Source: Limnobacter humi
GTDB lineage: Bacteria; Pseudomonadota; Gammaproteobacteria; Burkholderiales; Burkholderiaceae_B
Direction of reading: 5' to 3'
Length of the DNA: 64,000 bases
Assembly: GCF_024518835.1 (NCBI RefSeq)
Contig: NZ_JANIGO010000001.1
Location: forward strand, 558,001 to 622,000
Part shown: in pieces, positions 50,254-61,044 of the stretch
Position numbering within the stretch: position 1 is the stretch's first letter
Layout of the letters: every line of letters begins with the position of its first letter
Translations under genes and position numbers: made by a program
The notes under the pieces: model-generated
Database searches by the model: none
Told to the model about the DNA's origin: nothing
What the model saw: the letters and a program-made list of their open reading frames with translations, nothing else

Positions 50254-50940
50254 TTAAACCCCATACCGCGAGCGGTATTCCTTCACCTTCTCGTACCACC
50301 CCGCCAAGCGCACATTGGCCGACTGGGTTAACAAGTAGCGCAGCAAATCAGCAAGGTTGGCAATGGCAATCACGGGAATACCGTAATGCTGTTCGACTTC
50401 CTGCACTGCCGAGTGCTCTGTGTCGGTGCCGTCACGCACACCTTTTTCCATGCGGTCCAGCGCAATCAACACCGCCGCGGGCTCGGCACCGCTGGCGCGA
50501 ATGATGTTGACGGACTCCCGAACGGAAGTCCCGGCAGAGATCACGTCATCAATAATGACAACCTTCCCTTCCAGCGGGGCGCCCACCAAGGTACCCCCCT
50601 CACCGTGGTCTTTGACTTCTTTGCGGTTGTAGGCAAAAGGCACGTCATGACCCAGGCGAGCCATTTCCATGCTGGTGCCAGCCACCAGCGGGATGCCTTT
50701 GTAGGCAGGGCCAAAAATCATGTCGAACTGAATGCCGCGCTCGGCAGCCTTCTGCATCAAGGTTTGTGCGTAGAATTCAGACAGGCGCTGTAGCGATGAA
50801 CCCGTGTTGAACAAACCTGCATTGAAAAAATACGGCGACATGCGCCCAGCTTTGGTTTTGAATTCACCGAATCGAAGCACCTGCTTTTCAACGGCAAACT
50901 GAAGAAACTGGTCGGACAATGTTGATTGGGACTCGGCCAC
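50254..50940 (-). CDS. pyrE: Orotate phosphoribosyltransferase
   Basis: PyrE adds phosphoribose to orotate in pyrimidine synthesis. It has about 228 aa with TKAGRMSPYFFNAG, PAYKGIPL, YNRKEVKDHGEGG (PRPP loop) and VVIIDDVISAGTS (PRPP-binding motif). The length is near E. coli's 213. A GTG start at 50940 is preferred because GAGG lies 7 nt upstream; an ATG at 50967 has no Shine-Dalgarno and runs toward the divergent exonuclease start. Either is possible. Confidence 0.94.
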   Translation of the reverse strand: MAESQSTLSDQFLQFAVEKQVLRFGEFKTKAGRMSPYFFNAGLFNTGSSLQRLSEFYAQTLMQKAAERGIQFDMIFGPAYKGIPLVAGTSMEMARLGHDVPFAYNRKEVKDHGEGGTLVGAPLEGKVVIIDDVISAGTSVRESVNIIRASGAEPAAVLIALDRMEKGVRDGTDTEHSAVQEVEQHYGIPVIAIANLADLLRYLLTQSANVRLAGWYEKVKEYRSRYGV

Positions 50941-50973
50941 GGACAACCTCACACTTTCTAGATGCACTGCACA

Positions 50974-51756
50974 ATGACACGCATTATCTCAGCAAATCTG
51001 AACGGAATCCGTTCTGCACACACAAAAGGTTTTTTCAACTGGATGGCTCAAAGCGGTGCCGATGTGGTGTGTGTCCAGGAAATCAAAGCCCACCTGTCAG
51101 ACCTTAATGACGAGCACAAAGCGCCTGCCGGCTACACCGGCCATTTCATGGCAGCCGAGAAAAAGGGGTACAGCGGTGTGGGCCTGTACAGCCGAGTGGC
51201 TCCTCTAAACGTGGAATACGGTTTGGGCAACGCAGAATTTGATGCGGAAGGCCGCATGGTCACCGCTGAATTCGACAAACTCGTGGTCAGCTCCATCTAC
51301 TTCCCATCGGGCAGCAGTGGAGAGGAACGGCAAGCCGCCAAATTTCGATTTTTGGACCATTTTCAGGGTGTTTTAGACCGTTTTGAACGAAGCAAAAAAC
51401 CGGTGGTGCTGTGCGGCGACTGGAACATTGCCCACCGCGAAATTGATTTGAAAAACTGGAAAGGTAACCTGAAGAATTCAGGCTTTCTGCCTGAAGAACG
51501 CGCGTGGATTGGCGAGGTGATTGGCACTCGCAACTGGGTGGATACCTACCGCGAACTGCATCCAGAAGAGACCGATGGTTGCTACACCTGGTGGAGCAAC
51601 CGTGGGCAAGCCTATGCCAAGAATGTGGGGTGGCGAATTGATTACCAGATGGCCAGCCCACACCTGAAAGGCAAAGTCAAAGCGGCCGGCGTCTACAAGG
51701 CTGAAAAATTTTCAGACCATGCGCCGCTGATTATCGACTACGATCATCCGCTTTAA
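50974..51756 (+). CDS. exoA: Exodeoxyribonuclease III (AP endonuclease)
   Basis: This is a 260-aa Exo III/APE-family repair enzyme that nicks DNA at abasic sites. It starts MTRIISANLNGIRSAHTKGF, with QEIKAH (metal-binding Glu ~38), YSGVGLYSR, GDWNIAHREIDLKN (Asp/Asn ~149) and the C-terminal SDHAPLIIDY holding the catalytic Asp-His. The length is typical (268 in E. coli). It is divergent from pyrE and convergent with gatB across a bidirectional terminator. Confidence 0.95.
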   Translation: MTRIISANLNGIRSAHTKGFFNWMAQSGADVVCVQEIKAHLSDLNDEHKAPAGYTGHFMAAEKKGYSGVGLYSRVAPLNVEYGLGNAEFDAEGRMVTAEFDKLVVSSIYFPSGSSGEERQAAKFRFLDHFQGVLDRFERSKKPVVLCGDWNIAHREIDLKNWKGNLKNSGFLPEERAWIGEVIGTRNWVDTYRELHPEETDGCYTWWSNRGQAYAKNVGWRIDYQMASPHLKGKVKAAGVYKAEKFSDHAPLIIDYDHPL

Positions 51757-51766
51757 TCAAAAAGCA

Positions 51767-51787
51767 CAGGCTCACGCCGTGAGCCTG
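51767..51787. terminator. Convergent terminator between exoA and gatB
   Basis: A perfect 9-bp stem CAGGCTCAC/GTGAGCCTG with a 3-nt loop is present. On the minus strand TGTGCTTTTTG follows, on the plus strand GGCTTTC, so it can serve both genes. The gatB stop codon (51772-51774) is inside the stem. Confidence 0.75.
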
Positions 51788-53211
51788 GCTTTCAAGATAT
51801 CGTTCACCTGCGCCGGGTTGGCTTTACCACGGGCGGCCCGCATCACTTGGCCCACCAGGAAGTTGAATGAGGCCTCTTTACCGGCCTTGTATTCAGCCAC
51901 TGGCCCTGGGTGTGCCGCCAGCACCTCATCCACCATTTTTTCAACAGCGCCGCTGTCGGAAATTTGCTGCAGCCCCTCCCCCTTGATGCACGCATCCACG
52001 TCGCTGTATCGGCCTTCCCATAACGCGGCAAACACCTGCTTGGCTGTTTTGTTGTTCAGGGTGCCATCCGCAATGCGGGCCACCAGCGCAGCCAACTGAG
52101 CAGGCGCCATGGGTGCATCAGCAGGCGTCTTTTCATCCCGGTTCAGGCTGGCTGAAAATTCGCCCAACAACCAGTTGGCCACTGTCTTGGCCTTGTCTTG
52201 GCCGGCAGCGTTCACGGTGGCTTCAAAGTAGTCTGTCATTGCCCGGCTGGCTGTTAGGGTCACGGCGTCGTAGGTGGGTAAACCCAATTCGCTTTCATAC
52301 CGCGCCTGCTTCTGACCTGGCAGCTCGGGCATGTCGCCCTTCACCCGCTCAATCCATTCGCGGGCAATGGTCAATGGTGGCAGGTCAGGATCGGGGAAAT
52401 AGCGGTAATCCTCGGAATCTTCCTTGCTGCGCATGGACCGGGTTTCATTGCGGTCTGGGTCATACAGGCGGGTTTCCTGCTTGACCACCCCGCCGTCTTC
52501 GATGAGCTCAATTTGCCGCTGGACTTCATACACAATGGCGGCCTGCAAAAACTTGAAGCTGTTCAGGTTTTTGATTTCGCAACGGGTGCCAAATTTTTCT
52601 TGCCCTTTGGGACGCACCGACACGTTGGCATCACACCGGAAGCTACCTTCCTGCATGTTGCCATCGCAAATGCCCAACCAAGTGACCAGGGTGTGCAGGG
52701 CTTTGGCGTAGGCCACTGCCTCGTCGGCACTGCGCATGTCTGGCTCGGTCACAATTTCCAACAGGGGAGTGCCGGCACGGTTCAAGTCGATGCCCGATTG
52801 CCCTGCAAAATCTTCATGCAGGCTTTTCCCCGCATCTTCTTCCAGGTGTGCGCGGGTCAGCCGCACGGTTTTCATCTGGTCGCCCAGCAGAAAACTCACC
52901 GCCCCGCCTTGTACCACAGGGATTTCAAACTGGCTGATTTGGTAGCCTTTGGGCAGGTCGGGGTAAAAATAGTTTTTGCGGGCAAACACCGAGTGCTCAG
53001 CCACAGTGGCACCCACGGCCAAACCAAAGCGAATGGCGTGTTCGACCGCACCTTTGTTCATCACCGGTAGCACGCCGGGCAGGGCCAAATCCACCGCGCA
53101 GGCTTGCACGTTGGGCTCAGCACCAAACGCAATGCTGGCGCCCGAAAAAATTTTGGACTTGGTCATCAATTGGGCGTGGGTTTCAAGACCCACCACGATT
53201 TCCCATTGCAT
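51772..53211 (-). CDS. gatB: Aspartyl/glutamyl-tRNA amidotransferase subunit B
   Basis: GatB binds the misacylated tRNA in GatCAB, which converts Glu-tRNA-Gln and/or Asp-tRNA-Asn to the amide. The 479-aa protein starts [20 protein letters not shown], with [36 protein letters not shown] and [10 protein letters not shown], all conserved. The YqeY-like tail domain (about 330-475) ends the gene. It is 12 nt after gatA and ends inside a terminator stem. Confidence 0.98.
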   Translation of the reverse strand: MQWEIVVGLETHAQLMTKSKIFSGASIAFGAEPNVQACAVDLALPGVLPVMNKGAVEHAIRFGLAVGATVAEHSVFARKNYFYPDLPKGYQISQFEIPVVQGGAVSFLLGDQMKTVRLTRAHLEEDAGKSLHEDFAGQSGIDLNRAGTPLLEIVTEPDMRSADEAVAYAKALHTLVTWLGICDGNMQEGSFRCDANVSVRPKGQEKFGTRCEIKNLNSFKFLQAAIVYEVQRQIELIEDGGVVKQETRLYDPDRNETRSMRSKEDSEDYRYFPDPDLPPLTIAREWIERVKGDMPELPGQKQARYESELGLPTYDAVTLTASRAMTDYFEATVNAAGQDKAKTVANWLLGEFSASLNRDEKTPADAPMAPAQLAALVARIADGTLNNKTAKQVFAALWEGRYSDVDACIKGEGLQQISDSGAVEKMVDEVLAAHPGPVAEYKAGKEASFNFLVGQVMRAARGKANPAQVNDILKARLTA

Positions 53212-53223
53212 GTCGAAACTCCT

Positions 53224-54717
53224 TTAAACCGGGGTGCGAAGGTGCCAGTCGGTGGCCTGTTGGTAATGGTCGGCCAGGGCCAACAGTTCGCCTTCCTTGA
53301 AATAATTGCCGATCAACTGCAGGCCAACCGGACGATTTTTGGCGCCAAAACCCACTGGCACGCTCATGCCGGGCAAACCGGCCAAGCTGGTGCTCAGGGT
53401 ATAGATGTCGGCCAAGTACATTTGCACCGGATCGGCATTCAATTCGCCGATGTTCCAGGCCACCGTGGGGCTCACAGGGCCGGCAATCACGTCGCATTGC
53501 TGGAAAGCGGCTTGAAAGTCCTGCGCGATAAGGCGTCGCACTTTTTGCGCTTGGAGGTAGTAGGCATCGTAATAGCCATGGGACAACACATAAGCCCCCA
53601 CCATGATGCGGCGCTGCACTTCCAGGCCAAAGCCTTCGCTGCGCGAGTTCTCGTACATGGATTTGAGGTCGGTGTACTCGGCGGCGCGGTGACCATACCG
53701 CACACCATCAAAGCGAGACAGATTCGAGCTGGCCTCGGCGGGCGCAATCACGTAATAGGCAGGAATGGACAACTCGGTGCGTGGCAGGCTGATGTTCACC
53801 AACTGCGCGCCAAGGGCTTCCAGTTGCTTGAGCGCCTGATCAATGGGTGCGCGCACATCGGGGGCCAGGCCGTCGCCGAAAAACTCGGCTGGCAAGCCCA
53901 CCCGGACACCAGCCAGCGGCTTCACAGCGTTGCCGTCGCGCAGTGGCTTGCCGAACAGGGCAGTAAAATCCTCGGGGCCGTTGGCAGCGGCCGGACGCTG
54001 CACACTGGTGCTGTCCTTGGCATCAAAACCCACCATGGCATTCAGTACCAGTGCGCAATCCCGCGCGTTGCGGGCCATGGGGCCGGCCTGGTCCAGGCTG
54101 GAGGCATAGGCAATCATGCCGTAACGGCTGCACGACCCGTACGTGGGCTTGATGCCGGTGATGCCACACAGCGATGCGGGCTGGCGAATGGAGCCGCCCG
54201 TGTCGGTGCCGGTGGCAAAGGGCACAGTGCCCGCGGCCACCGCCACGGCCGAACCACCTGACGAACCGCCAGGCACAGCCGAGGTATCCCAAGGGTTCAA
54301 ACAGGGACCAAAAGCGCTTTTTTCGTTGGACGAGCCCATGGCGAATTCATCGCAGTTCAACTTGCCGATGTTCACGGCGCCAGCCTTGTTCAGACGGTCT
54401 ACGACCTCGGCGTCAAAGGGGCTGACATACCCCTTGAGCATGTTGGACCCAGCAGTGCTGGGCCAACCCCGCGTGACGAAAATGTCTTTGTGCGCGGTGG
54501 GGATTCCCAACAAGGCGCCGGTTTCTCCAGCCGCCAAGCGAGCGTCGGCCGCTCTGGCCTGTTCCAGGGTGAGGTCGTCGCGAAGATTGATGAAGGCATT
54601 GAGCGCAATGTTCGCCCTGGCATCGGCCAAGGCTTGTTGAGCCAGCTCAGTGGCGCTGGCTCGCTTGCCGTCCAGCATGGCACGCAGCTCGGAAATTCCT
54701 TGGGGTTTGGAAGACAT
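53224..54717 (-). CDS. gatA: Aspartyl/glutamyl-tRNA amidotransferase subunit A
   Basis: GatA is the amidase-signature glutaminase subunit of GatCAB. The 497-aa sequence has the Lys in [12 protein letters not shown] (~75) and the [10 protein letters not shown] nucleophile Ser region (~150-170) with [17 protein letters not shown], the family signature. The ATG at 54717 is used (start [11 protein letters not shown]); a GTG at 54726 is also in frame. It is preceded by 120 bp after gatC. Confidence 0.97.
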   Translation of the reverse strand: MSSKPQGISELRAMLDGKRASATELAQQALADARANIALNAFINLRDDLTLEQARAADARLAAGETGALLGIPTAHKDIFVTRGWPSTAGSNMLKGYVSPFDAEVVDRLNKAGAVNIGKLNCDEFAMGSSNEKSAFGPCLNPWDTSAVPGGSSGGSAVAVAAGTVPFATGTDTGGSIRQPASLCGITGIKPTYGSCSRYGMIAYASSLDQAGPMARNARDCALVLNAMVGFDAKDSTSVQRPAAANGPEDFTALFGKPLRDGNAVKPLAGVRVGLPAEFFGDGLAPDVRAPIDQALKQLEALGAQLVNISLPRTELSIPAYYVIAPAEASSNLSRFDGVRYGHRAAEYTDLKSMYENSRSEGFGLEVQRRIMVGAYVLSHGYYDAYYLQAQKVRRLIAQDFQAAFQQCDVIAGPVSPTVAWNIGELNADPVQMYLADIYTLSTSLAGLPGMSVPVGFGAKNRPVGLQLIGNYFKEGELLALADHYQQATDWHLRTPV

Positions 54718-54837
54718 CAGGGTCACCAGAATTCGGAAATGGGTCGAATCAAAAAACAGTTCGTATCAATCGGGGCCAACCAGGCTTGCAAGGCCCTTGG
54801 GTCAACGCGATGGCAGTCAAGCCCGTTAGGGGGGTGG
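54718..54837 (-). other. gatC-gatA intercistronic spacer
   Basis: This 120-bp spacer has no ORF. It has a GGGCC/GGCCC-type partial inverted repeat on the minus strand followed later by a T6 run (about 54747-54752), which might cause partial termination. No promoter pair is evident. Confidence 0.3.
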
Positions 54838-55137
54838 TTATTCAATCACCTTGGGCACGAGAAACAAGCCATCTTGGGCCGCAGGTGCATTGGCCATGTT
54901 GAACTCCCGCTGGTTGCCCTCGGTCACGACGTCCTCGCGAAGGCGAAGGGCAATGGGCTGAATCAGCGACAAGGGGTGCGACAAGGGCTCTATCCCGTCG
55001 GTGTTGGCGCTGGCCAAGCGATCGGCCAGTGCCATGATGTTGTTCAATTGCTGTTCCAGCGCCGGGGCCTGGTCGGCCTGCAGTTTGAGGCGAGCCAGGG
55101 CTGCAATCTTGGCGATTTGACCGGAATCAAGCGACAT
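54838..55137 (-). CDS. gatC: Aspartyl/glutamyl-tRNA amidotransferase subunit C
   Basis: GatC holds GatA and GatB together. The 99-aa protein starts MSLDSGQIAKIAALARLKLQ and contains LREDVVTEGNQREFNMANAP and the end DGLFLVPKVIE, both characteristic. Normal family length. It is the first gene of the gatCAB operon, with a promoter-like sequence 90-125 bp upstream (55230-55259). Confidence 0.95.
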   Translation of the reverse strand: MSLDSGQIAKIAALARLKLQADQAPALEQQLNNIMALADRLASANTDGIEPLSHPLSLIQPIALRLREDVVTEGNQREFNMANAPAAQDGLFLVPKVIE

Positions 55138-56401
<1,264 letters not shown>

Positions 56402-56540
56402 CACAGCCCGAGGTTGGCCTGTTGGCCACCTTGGACCTGACCTGGACAGCCCGGTGATCGATCGGGTTGCCAGACGCAACACCCAAAGCCTGGCCTTGCG
56501 CCGGGCTTGCTCAATTATGGCCCTGGCCTGAAAGACGCCC
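56402..56540 (+). other. mreB-mreC intercistronic spacer
   Basis: These 139 bp contain no gene. A CCCG/CGGG short stem lies at about 56450-56466 without U-run. E. coli also has reduced mreCD expression after mreB; whether this spacer acts similarly is unknown. Confidence 0.3.
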
Positions 56541-57506
56541 ATGGAGTACACACCACCGCCACTGTTCAAGCAAGGTCCGTCGGCCCGGGTGCGGCTGATG
56601 GCCTTCGTCACGCTGTCGGTGCTGCTGCTGTTTCTGGATGCACGCTATGGCGCCATGGAAGTGGTTCGCAAGGGGATGGGCACTGTACTCTACCCGCTTC
56701 AGCGGCTGGCAAGCCTGCCGGTTGAATTGTCCGAGGCGGGCATGGACTACCTCACCACACTGGACTCACTCAAGGCAGACAATGAACAATTAAAGCGGGA
56801 CCGCCTGTTCAATCACCAACGGCTGCACGAACTGGAAACCCTTAAAGCAGAAAACCAGAAGCTGCGCAAATTGATGGGGGTGGGCTCAGTGCTGCAGGTC
56901 AAGCGCACCTTGCTGACCGAGGTGGTGAGCGATGCCAGCGATCCGTTTTCCAAGAAAATCGTGCTGAACAAGGGCCTGATTCAAGGCGTGAAGGAAGGCA
57001 TGCCAGTGATTGACGAATTGGGTTTGGTTGGCCAGGTCACGCGCGCCTTCCCAAGTCGGGCTGAGGTGTCGCTCATCACCGACAAGGAACAGATCGTTCC
57101 TGTCGAGAGTTTGCGCAACGGTTTGCGCAGTGTGGCCTACGGTGGCGCTGAAGGCGGGATTCTGGAACTTCGCTTCCTGGCACCCAATGCCAATATTGAA
57201 AAAGGCGACCTGCTGGTCACCTCCGGCCTGGACGGCGTGTATCCGCGCGGCATTCCCGTGGCCCGAGTCAACAGCGTGGAGCGCAATGCCCGCTATGCGT
57301 TTGCCAGCGTGTACTGCCAACCGATTGCCGGGGTTGAAAGCCACCGGTTCATGCTGGTACTGGACACCGAAAAAACCCCGGAAACCGTGGACAGCAACAG
57401 CAAAGCCCCTGAGACCGGCAATACACGGGTAAACCCACCGCCACCGGCCAGCCATAGCCCCACCCATGTTCCCAGCAAACCTGCAGAGGTGAAAAATGGG
57501 CCTTAA
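56541..57506 (+). CDS. mreC: Rod shape-determining protein MreC
   Basis: MreC is the periplasmic scaffold that activates PBP2-RodA. It has 321 aa: a membrane helix (~20-38), a coiled coil (about 70-112: NEQLKRDRLFNHQRLHELET...), then the two beta-barrels with DPFSKKIVLNKGLIQGVKEG and GLVGQVTRAFPSRAEVSLIT. The last ~45 residues are a Pro/Ser-rich tail. It overlaps mreD by 11 bp. Confidence 0.96.
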   Translation: MEYTPPPLFKQGPSARVRLMAFVTLSVLLLFLDARYGAMEVVRKGMGTVLYPLQRLASLPVELSEAGMDYLTTLDSLKADNEQLKRDRLFNHQRLHELETLKAENQKLRKLMGVGSVLQVKRTLLTEVVSDASDPFSKKIVLNKGLIQGVKEGMPVIDELGLVGQVTRAFPSRAEVSLITDKEQIVPVESLRNGLRSVAYGGAEGGILELRFLAPNANIEKGDLLVTSGLDGVYPRGIPVARVNSVERNARYAFASVYCQPIAGVESHRFMLVLDTEKTPETVDSNSKAPETGNTRVNPPPPASHSPTHVPSKPAEVKNGP

Positions 57507-58020
57507 TGCCGCCAACAGCCCGGAAATCCTTCGTCCGGTGAACCCCTGGTTCATGGTTCTGTCGCTGTTTGTCGCCATGCTGCTGCGCTTCATCCCGGTC
57601 GATCGCGATTGGCTGATGCCCGACTTCCTCGCGCTGGTGCTGGTGTTCTGGAATATTCGGCAACCGCGCCGCATTGGCATTGGGGCGGCCTGGTGCTTTG
57701 GTGCCATCATGGATGTGCATTCATCCAGCGTGTTCGGTGAGCACGCCTTGGCCTACACCTTGCTGTCGTACTTCGCCATCACCATTCATCGGCGTGTCCT
57801 GTGGTTTTCGCCGCTGATGCAGGCTGCCCACATTTTCCCGCTGCTGCTGGCTGCACAAACAGTGACAGTGGTCATCCGCATGTTGTTCGGCGCCAACTTC
57901 CCGGGCCTGTGGATTTTTGCTGAAAGCTTGCTCACCGCTGCCCTGTGGCCATTGACCCAATTTGTGTTGATTGCGCCGCAGAAACTGCCGTTGAACAGGG
58001 ATGAAGACCGGCCGATATGA
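57496..58020 (+). CDS. mreD: Rod shape-determining protein MreD
   Basis: MreD is a small inner-membrane partner of MreC. It has 174 aa with about five hydrophobic helices, including FMVLSLFVAMLLRFIPV and VLVFWNIRQPRRIGIGAAWC, typical of MreD. The length is near the family's 160-170. It overlaps both mreC (11 bp) and mrdA (58017-58020, ATGA), so the genes are translated together. Confidence 0.93.
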   Translation: MGLNAANSPEILRPVNPWFMVLSLFVAMLLRFIPVDRDWLMPDFLALVLVFWNIRQPRRIGIGAAWCFGAIMDVHSSSVFGEHALAYTLLSYFAITIHRRVLWFSPLMQAAHIFPLLLAAQTVTVVIRMLFGANFPGLWIFAESLLTAALWPLTQFVLIAPQKLPLNRDEDRPI

Positions 58021-59933
58021 CTGAGTTCAACCATCCCGAGCAAATTCTCAAACAATTCCGGTTTCGCCTGTTTCTGGCCGGAATTTTTGTGGTGTGCCTG
58101 TTTGGTGTACTGGTGGTCCGCCTGTTGTGGCTGCAGGTCATCAGCTATGAAAAATACAAATCGATTGCAGAAGACAACCGCATCAGCATTGTGCCGGTGG
58201 TACCCAACCGCGGGCTGATTCTGGATCGCAATGGCGTGGTGATGGCCAACAACTATTCAGCGTACACGCTGGAAATCACACCCTCCAAGATCAAGAACCT
58301 GGACGAGATGCTCAATGAATTGTCCGACGTGGTGGACATCACCGCGCTGGACAAAAAACGCTTTAAAAAGCTGAAAGCCGAAACCAAGCGCTTTGAGTCC
58401 ATCCCGATTCGCACGCGCCTGAGCGATGAAGAGGTGGCCCGGTTTGCTGTGCAGAGTTACCGGTTTCCGGGCGTTGAAATTCGCGCACGCCTGTTCCGTC
58501 AATACCCCCACGGCCCTTCGGCAGCACACCTGCTGGGCTACATCGGACGGATTTCCCAAAAAGACCAGGAACGCATTGAAGACCTGGATATGCAGGACAA
58601 CTACCGCGGCACCACCTACATCGGCAAGGACGGCCTGGAAAAACGCTATGAGACCGAGCTGCATGGCCTGACAGGTTTTGAAGAGGTTGAAACCTCAGCG
58701 GGCGGACGGGCGGTACGGGTGCTGTCCAGGAAACCAGCCGTGCCCGGGCGCAACCTGATGCTATCGATCGACATTCGCTTGCAACAGGCAGCAGAGAAAG
58801 CCTTGGAAGGCCGACGCGGCGCCTTGGTGGCCATTGATCCAGCCACTGGAGACGTACTGGCTTTTGTGAGCGCACCCAGCTTCGATCCCAACCTGTTTGT
58901 GGAAGGCATTGATTTTGAAAACTGGAAGGCACTCAATGAAAGCCCCGACCGGCCTCTGTTGAACCGTCCGATTGCCGGTACCTACCCACCGGGCTCAACA
59001 TTCAAGCCTTTCATGGCCATGGCGGCGCTGGAGAAAGGCTTTCGGACGTACGGGCAAGTGCTTCGTGACCCCGGCTTTTTTGACTACGGTGGCCGTCGTT
59101 TCATGGACGACAAAATTGGCGGCCACGGCGCTGTGGACATGTACAAGTCGATTGCAGACTCCTGCAACACCTACTATTACATGCTGGGCAGCGAGATGGG
59201 GATCGACAACATTTCCGACTTCATGGCGAAGTTTGGCTTCGGACAGCACAGCGGCATTGACCTGGACGGCGAGCGGATTGGCGTGCTGCCCTCCAAAGAA
59301 TGGAAAGCCAAGACCTTCAAACGCCCGGAGCTAAAGCGCTGGTACAACGGTGAAACGGTGTCGGTGGCCATTGGGCAGGGTTACAACGCTTACACGCCCC
59401 TGCAACTGGCCCATGCAGTGGCCATGCTGTCCACAGGCGGACTGGATTCCAAACCGCGATTGGTGAAAGCCTTCCAGAACCCGGTCAATGGTGAAATTGA
59501 GGACCGCCCCATCGACAGTCAGCAGAGGCTGGATCTGAAGGCCAGCCATGTCGACAACATCAAGGCGGCCATGCGTGGCGTTGTGCTGGAGGGCACAGCG
59601 CGCGCGGTGTTTGCGCAATCCCGGTATGAAGTCGCCGGTAAAACAGGCACGGCCCAGGTGTTTGGCCTGAAAAAAGGTGAATCGTACAAAGACAAGGCGC
59701 AGGAAGAACGCTACCGTGATCACGGTTGGTTTATTGCCTTTTCACCATTGCAACGACCACGAATTGCACTGGCGGCCATTGTCGAGAACGCTGGATTTGG
59801 AAGCCAGTCGGCCGCACCGGTGGTCAAGGCGGTGCTGGACAAATTCTGGGAAATTGAAGGCATACCCAACCCCGTGATGCCTGCTGGCAAACCAGTGCCG
59901 CCCGTGACGGATGAGGAGCGCCAAGGTGAATAG
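58017..59933 (+). CDS. mrdA: Penicillin-binding protein 2 (elongasome transpeptidase)
   Basis: PBP2 is the cell-elongation D,D-transpeptidase. The 638-aa protein has an N-terminal membrane anchor (FLAGIFVVCLFGVLVVRLLW, ~22-42) and a pedestal domain with RLFRQYPHGPSAAHLLGYIG. The transpeptidase domain has STFK (catalytic Ser327), SCN (~380) and AGKTGTAQV (~540). E. coli PBP2 is 633 aa. It overlaps mreD by 4 nt and rodA by 8 nt. Confidence 0.97.
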   Translation: MTEFNHPEQILKQFRFRLFLAGIFVVCLFGVLVVRLLWLQVISYEKYKSIAEDNRISIVPVVPNRGLILDRNGVVMANNYSAYTLEITPSKIKNLDEMLNELSDVVDITALDKKRFKKLKAETKRFESIPIRTRLSDEEVARFAVQSYRFPGVEIRARLFRQYPHGPSAAHLLGYIGRISQKDQERIEDLDMQDNYRGTTYIGKDGLEKRYETELHGLTGFEEVETSAGGRAVRVLSRKPAVPGRNLMLSIDIRLQQAAEKALEGRRGALVAIDPATGDVLAFVSAPSFDPNLFVEGIDFENWKALNESPDRPLLNRPIAGTYPPGSTFKPFMAMAALEKGFRTYGQVLRDPGFFDYGGRRFMDDKIGGHGAVDMYKSIADSCNTYYYMLGSEMGIDNISDFMAKFGFGQHSGIDLDGERIGVLPSKEWKAKTFKRPELKRWYNGETVSVAIGQGYNAYTPLQLAHAVAMLSTGGLDSKPRLVKAFQNPVNGEIEDRPIDSQQRLDLKASHVDNIKAAMRGVVLEGTARAVFAQSRYEVAGKTGTAQVFGLKKGESYKDKAQEERYRDHGWFIAFSPLQRPRIALAAIVENAGFGSQSAAPVVKAVLDKFWEIEGIPNPVMPAGKPVPPVTDEERQGE

Positions 59934-61044
59934 ATCGATTCAGCGTGAGCCCTTGTGGCCGAAAATCAAGCCCTACCTGTCCGTGTTTGATCCGGCATTG
60001 AGCATTGTGCTGCTGATCGTCATGCTGTTTGCTCTGGTGGTGCAATACAGTGCAGCCTACAATTTTGAAGGCCGCATGGCCGACCACCTGCGTAACTTCA
60101 TGGTGGCCTTTTTGGTGATGTGGGCCACGGCCAACCTCAAGCCCCAGTTCATGATGCGGGTAGCACCGCCGCTGTACATTCTGGGGGTGATCCTTCTGAT
60201 TGCCGTTGAACTGTTTGGTGACATTTCAAAGGGTGCGCAGCGGTGGTTGAACTTGGGCTTTGTGCGCATTCAACCCTCCGAGATCATGAAAATTGCCATG
60301 CCCTTGATGCTGGCCTGGTTCTTTCAGCAGCGGGAGAATGTGTCTGGTTGGCGAGAATTTGTGGTCGCCACGGTGTTGCTGGGTATCCCGGGTGTGCTCA
60401 TTCTCAAGCAGCCTGACCTGGGCACAGCGATGCTGGTGTTTGCATCCGGTTTTTTTGTGATTTTCTTCGCTGGTCTGTCCTGGCGTGTGATGGGTGGCCT
60501 GCTGCTGGCATTTTTAGCCAGCCTGCCCGTGCTGTGGAACTTGATGCATGACTATCAGCGACAACGCGTGCTCACACTGATCGACCCCACACTGGACCCG
60601 CTGGGGAAAGGTTTTCACATCATTCAGTCCACCGTGGCCGTGGGCTCGGGCGGATTCACCGGCAAAGGTTTTTTGCAAGGCACCCAAACCCACCTTGAAT
60701 TCATTCCAGAGCGCACCACCGACTTCATTTTCGCGGTATTGGCCGAAGAATTCGGACTGCTGGGTGCATTGGTGTTGTTGCTGCTCTACACCTGCCTGAT
60801 TATCCGGGGGCTCACCATTGCCGCCAACGCACCCACCCTGTTTTCACGGTTGCTGGCTGGTGCCATCTCACTGATTTTCTTTGTGTATGGCTTTGTGAAC
60901 ATTGGCATGGTGAGCGGCATTCTGCCGGTGGTGGGTGTGCCGTTGCCCATGATGAGTTACGGCGGGACCGCCATGGTGACCCTGGGCATGGGGGCTGGTA
61001 TTTTGATGAGCATCAACCACAACAAAAAGCTGGTGCAAACCTGA
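59926..61044 (+). CDS. rodA: Peptidoglycan glycosyltransferase RodA
   Basis: RodA is the SEDS glycosyltransferase that polymerises glycan strands with PBP2. It has 372 aa, ~10 membrane helices, with RWLNLGFVRIQPSEIMKIAM (family signature), LKQPDLGTAMLVFASG with the essential Asp, FIPERTTDFIFAVLAEEFG and LPMMSYGGTAMV. A GTG start at 59926 with GAGGAG at 8-9 nt is preferred to the ATG at 59911. The stop overlaps the next gene's ATG. Confidence 0.96.
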   Translation: MNRSIQREPLWPKIKPYLSVFDPALSIVLLIVMLFALVVQYSAAYNFEGRMADHLRNFMVAFLVMWATANLKPQFMMRVAPPLYILGVILLIAVELFGDISKGAQRWLNLGFVRIQPSEIMKIAMPLMLAWFFQQRENVSGWREFVVATVLLGIPGVLILKQPDLGTAMLVFASGFFVIFFAGLSWRVMGGLLLAFLASLPVLWNLMHDYQRQRVLTLIDPTLDPLGKGFHIIQSTVAVGSGGFTGKGFLQGTQTHLEFIPERTTDFIFAVLAEEFGLLGALVLLLLYTCLIIRGLTIAANAPTLFSRLLAGAISLIFFVYGFVNIGMVSGILPVVGVPLPMMSYGGTAMVTLGMGAGILMSINHNKKLVQT

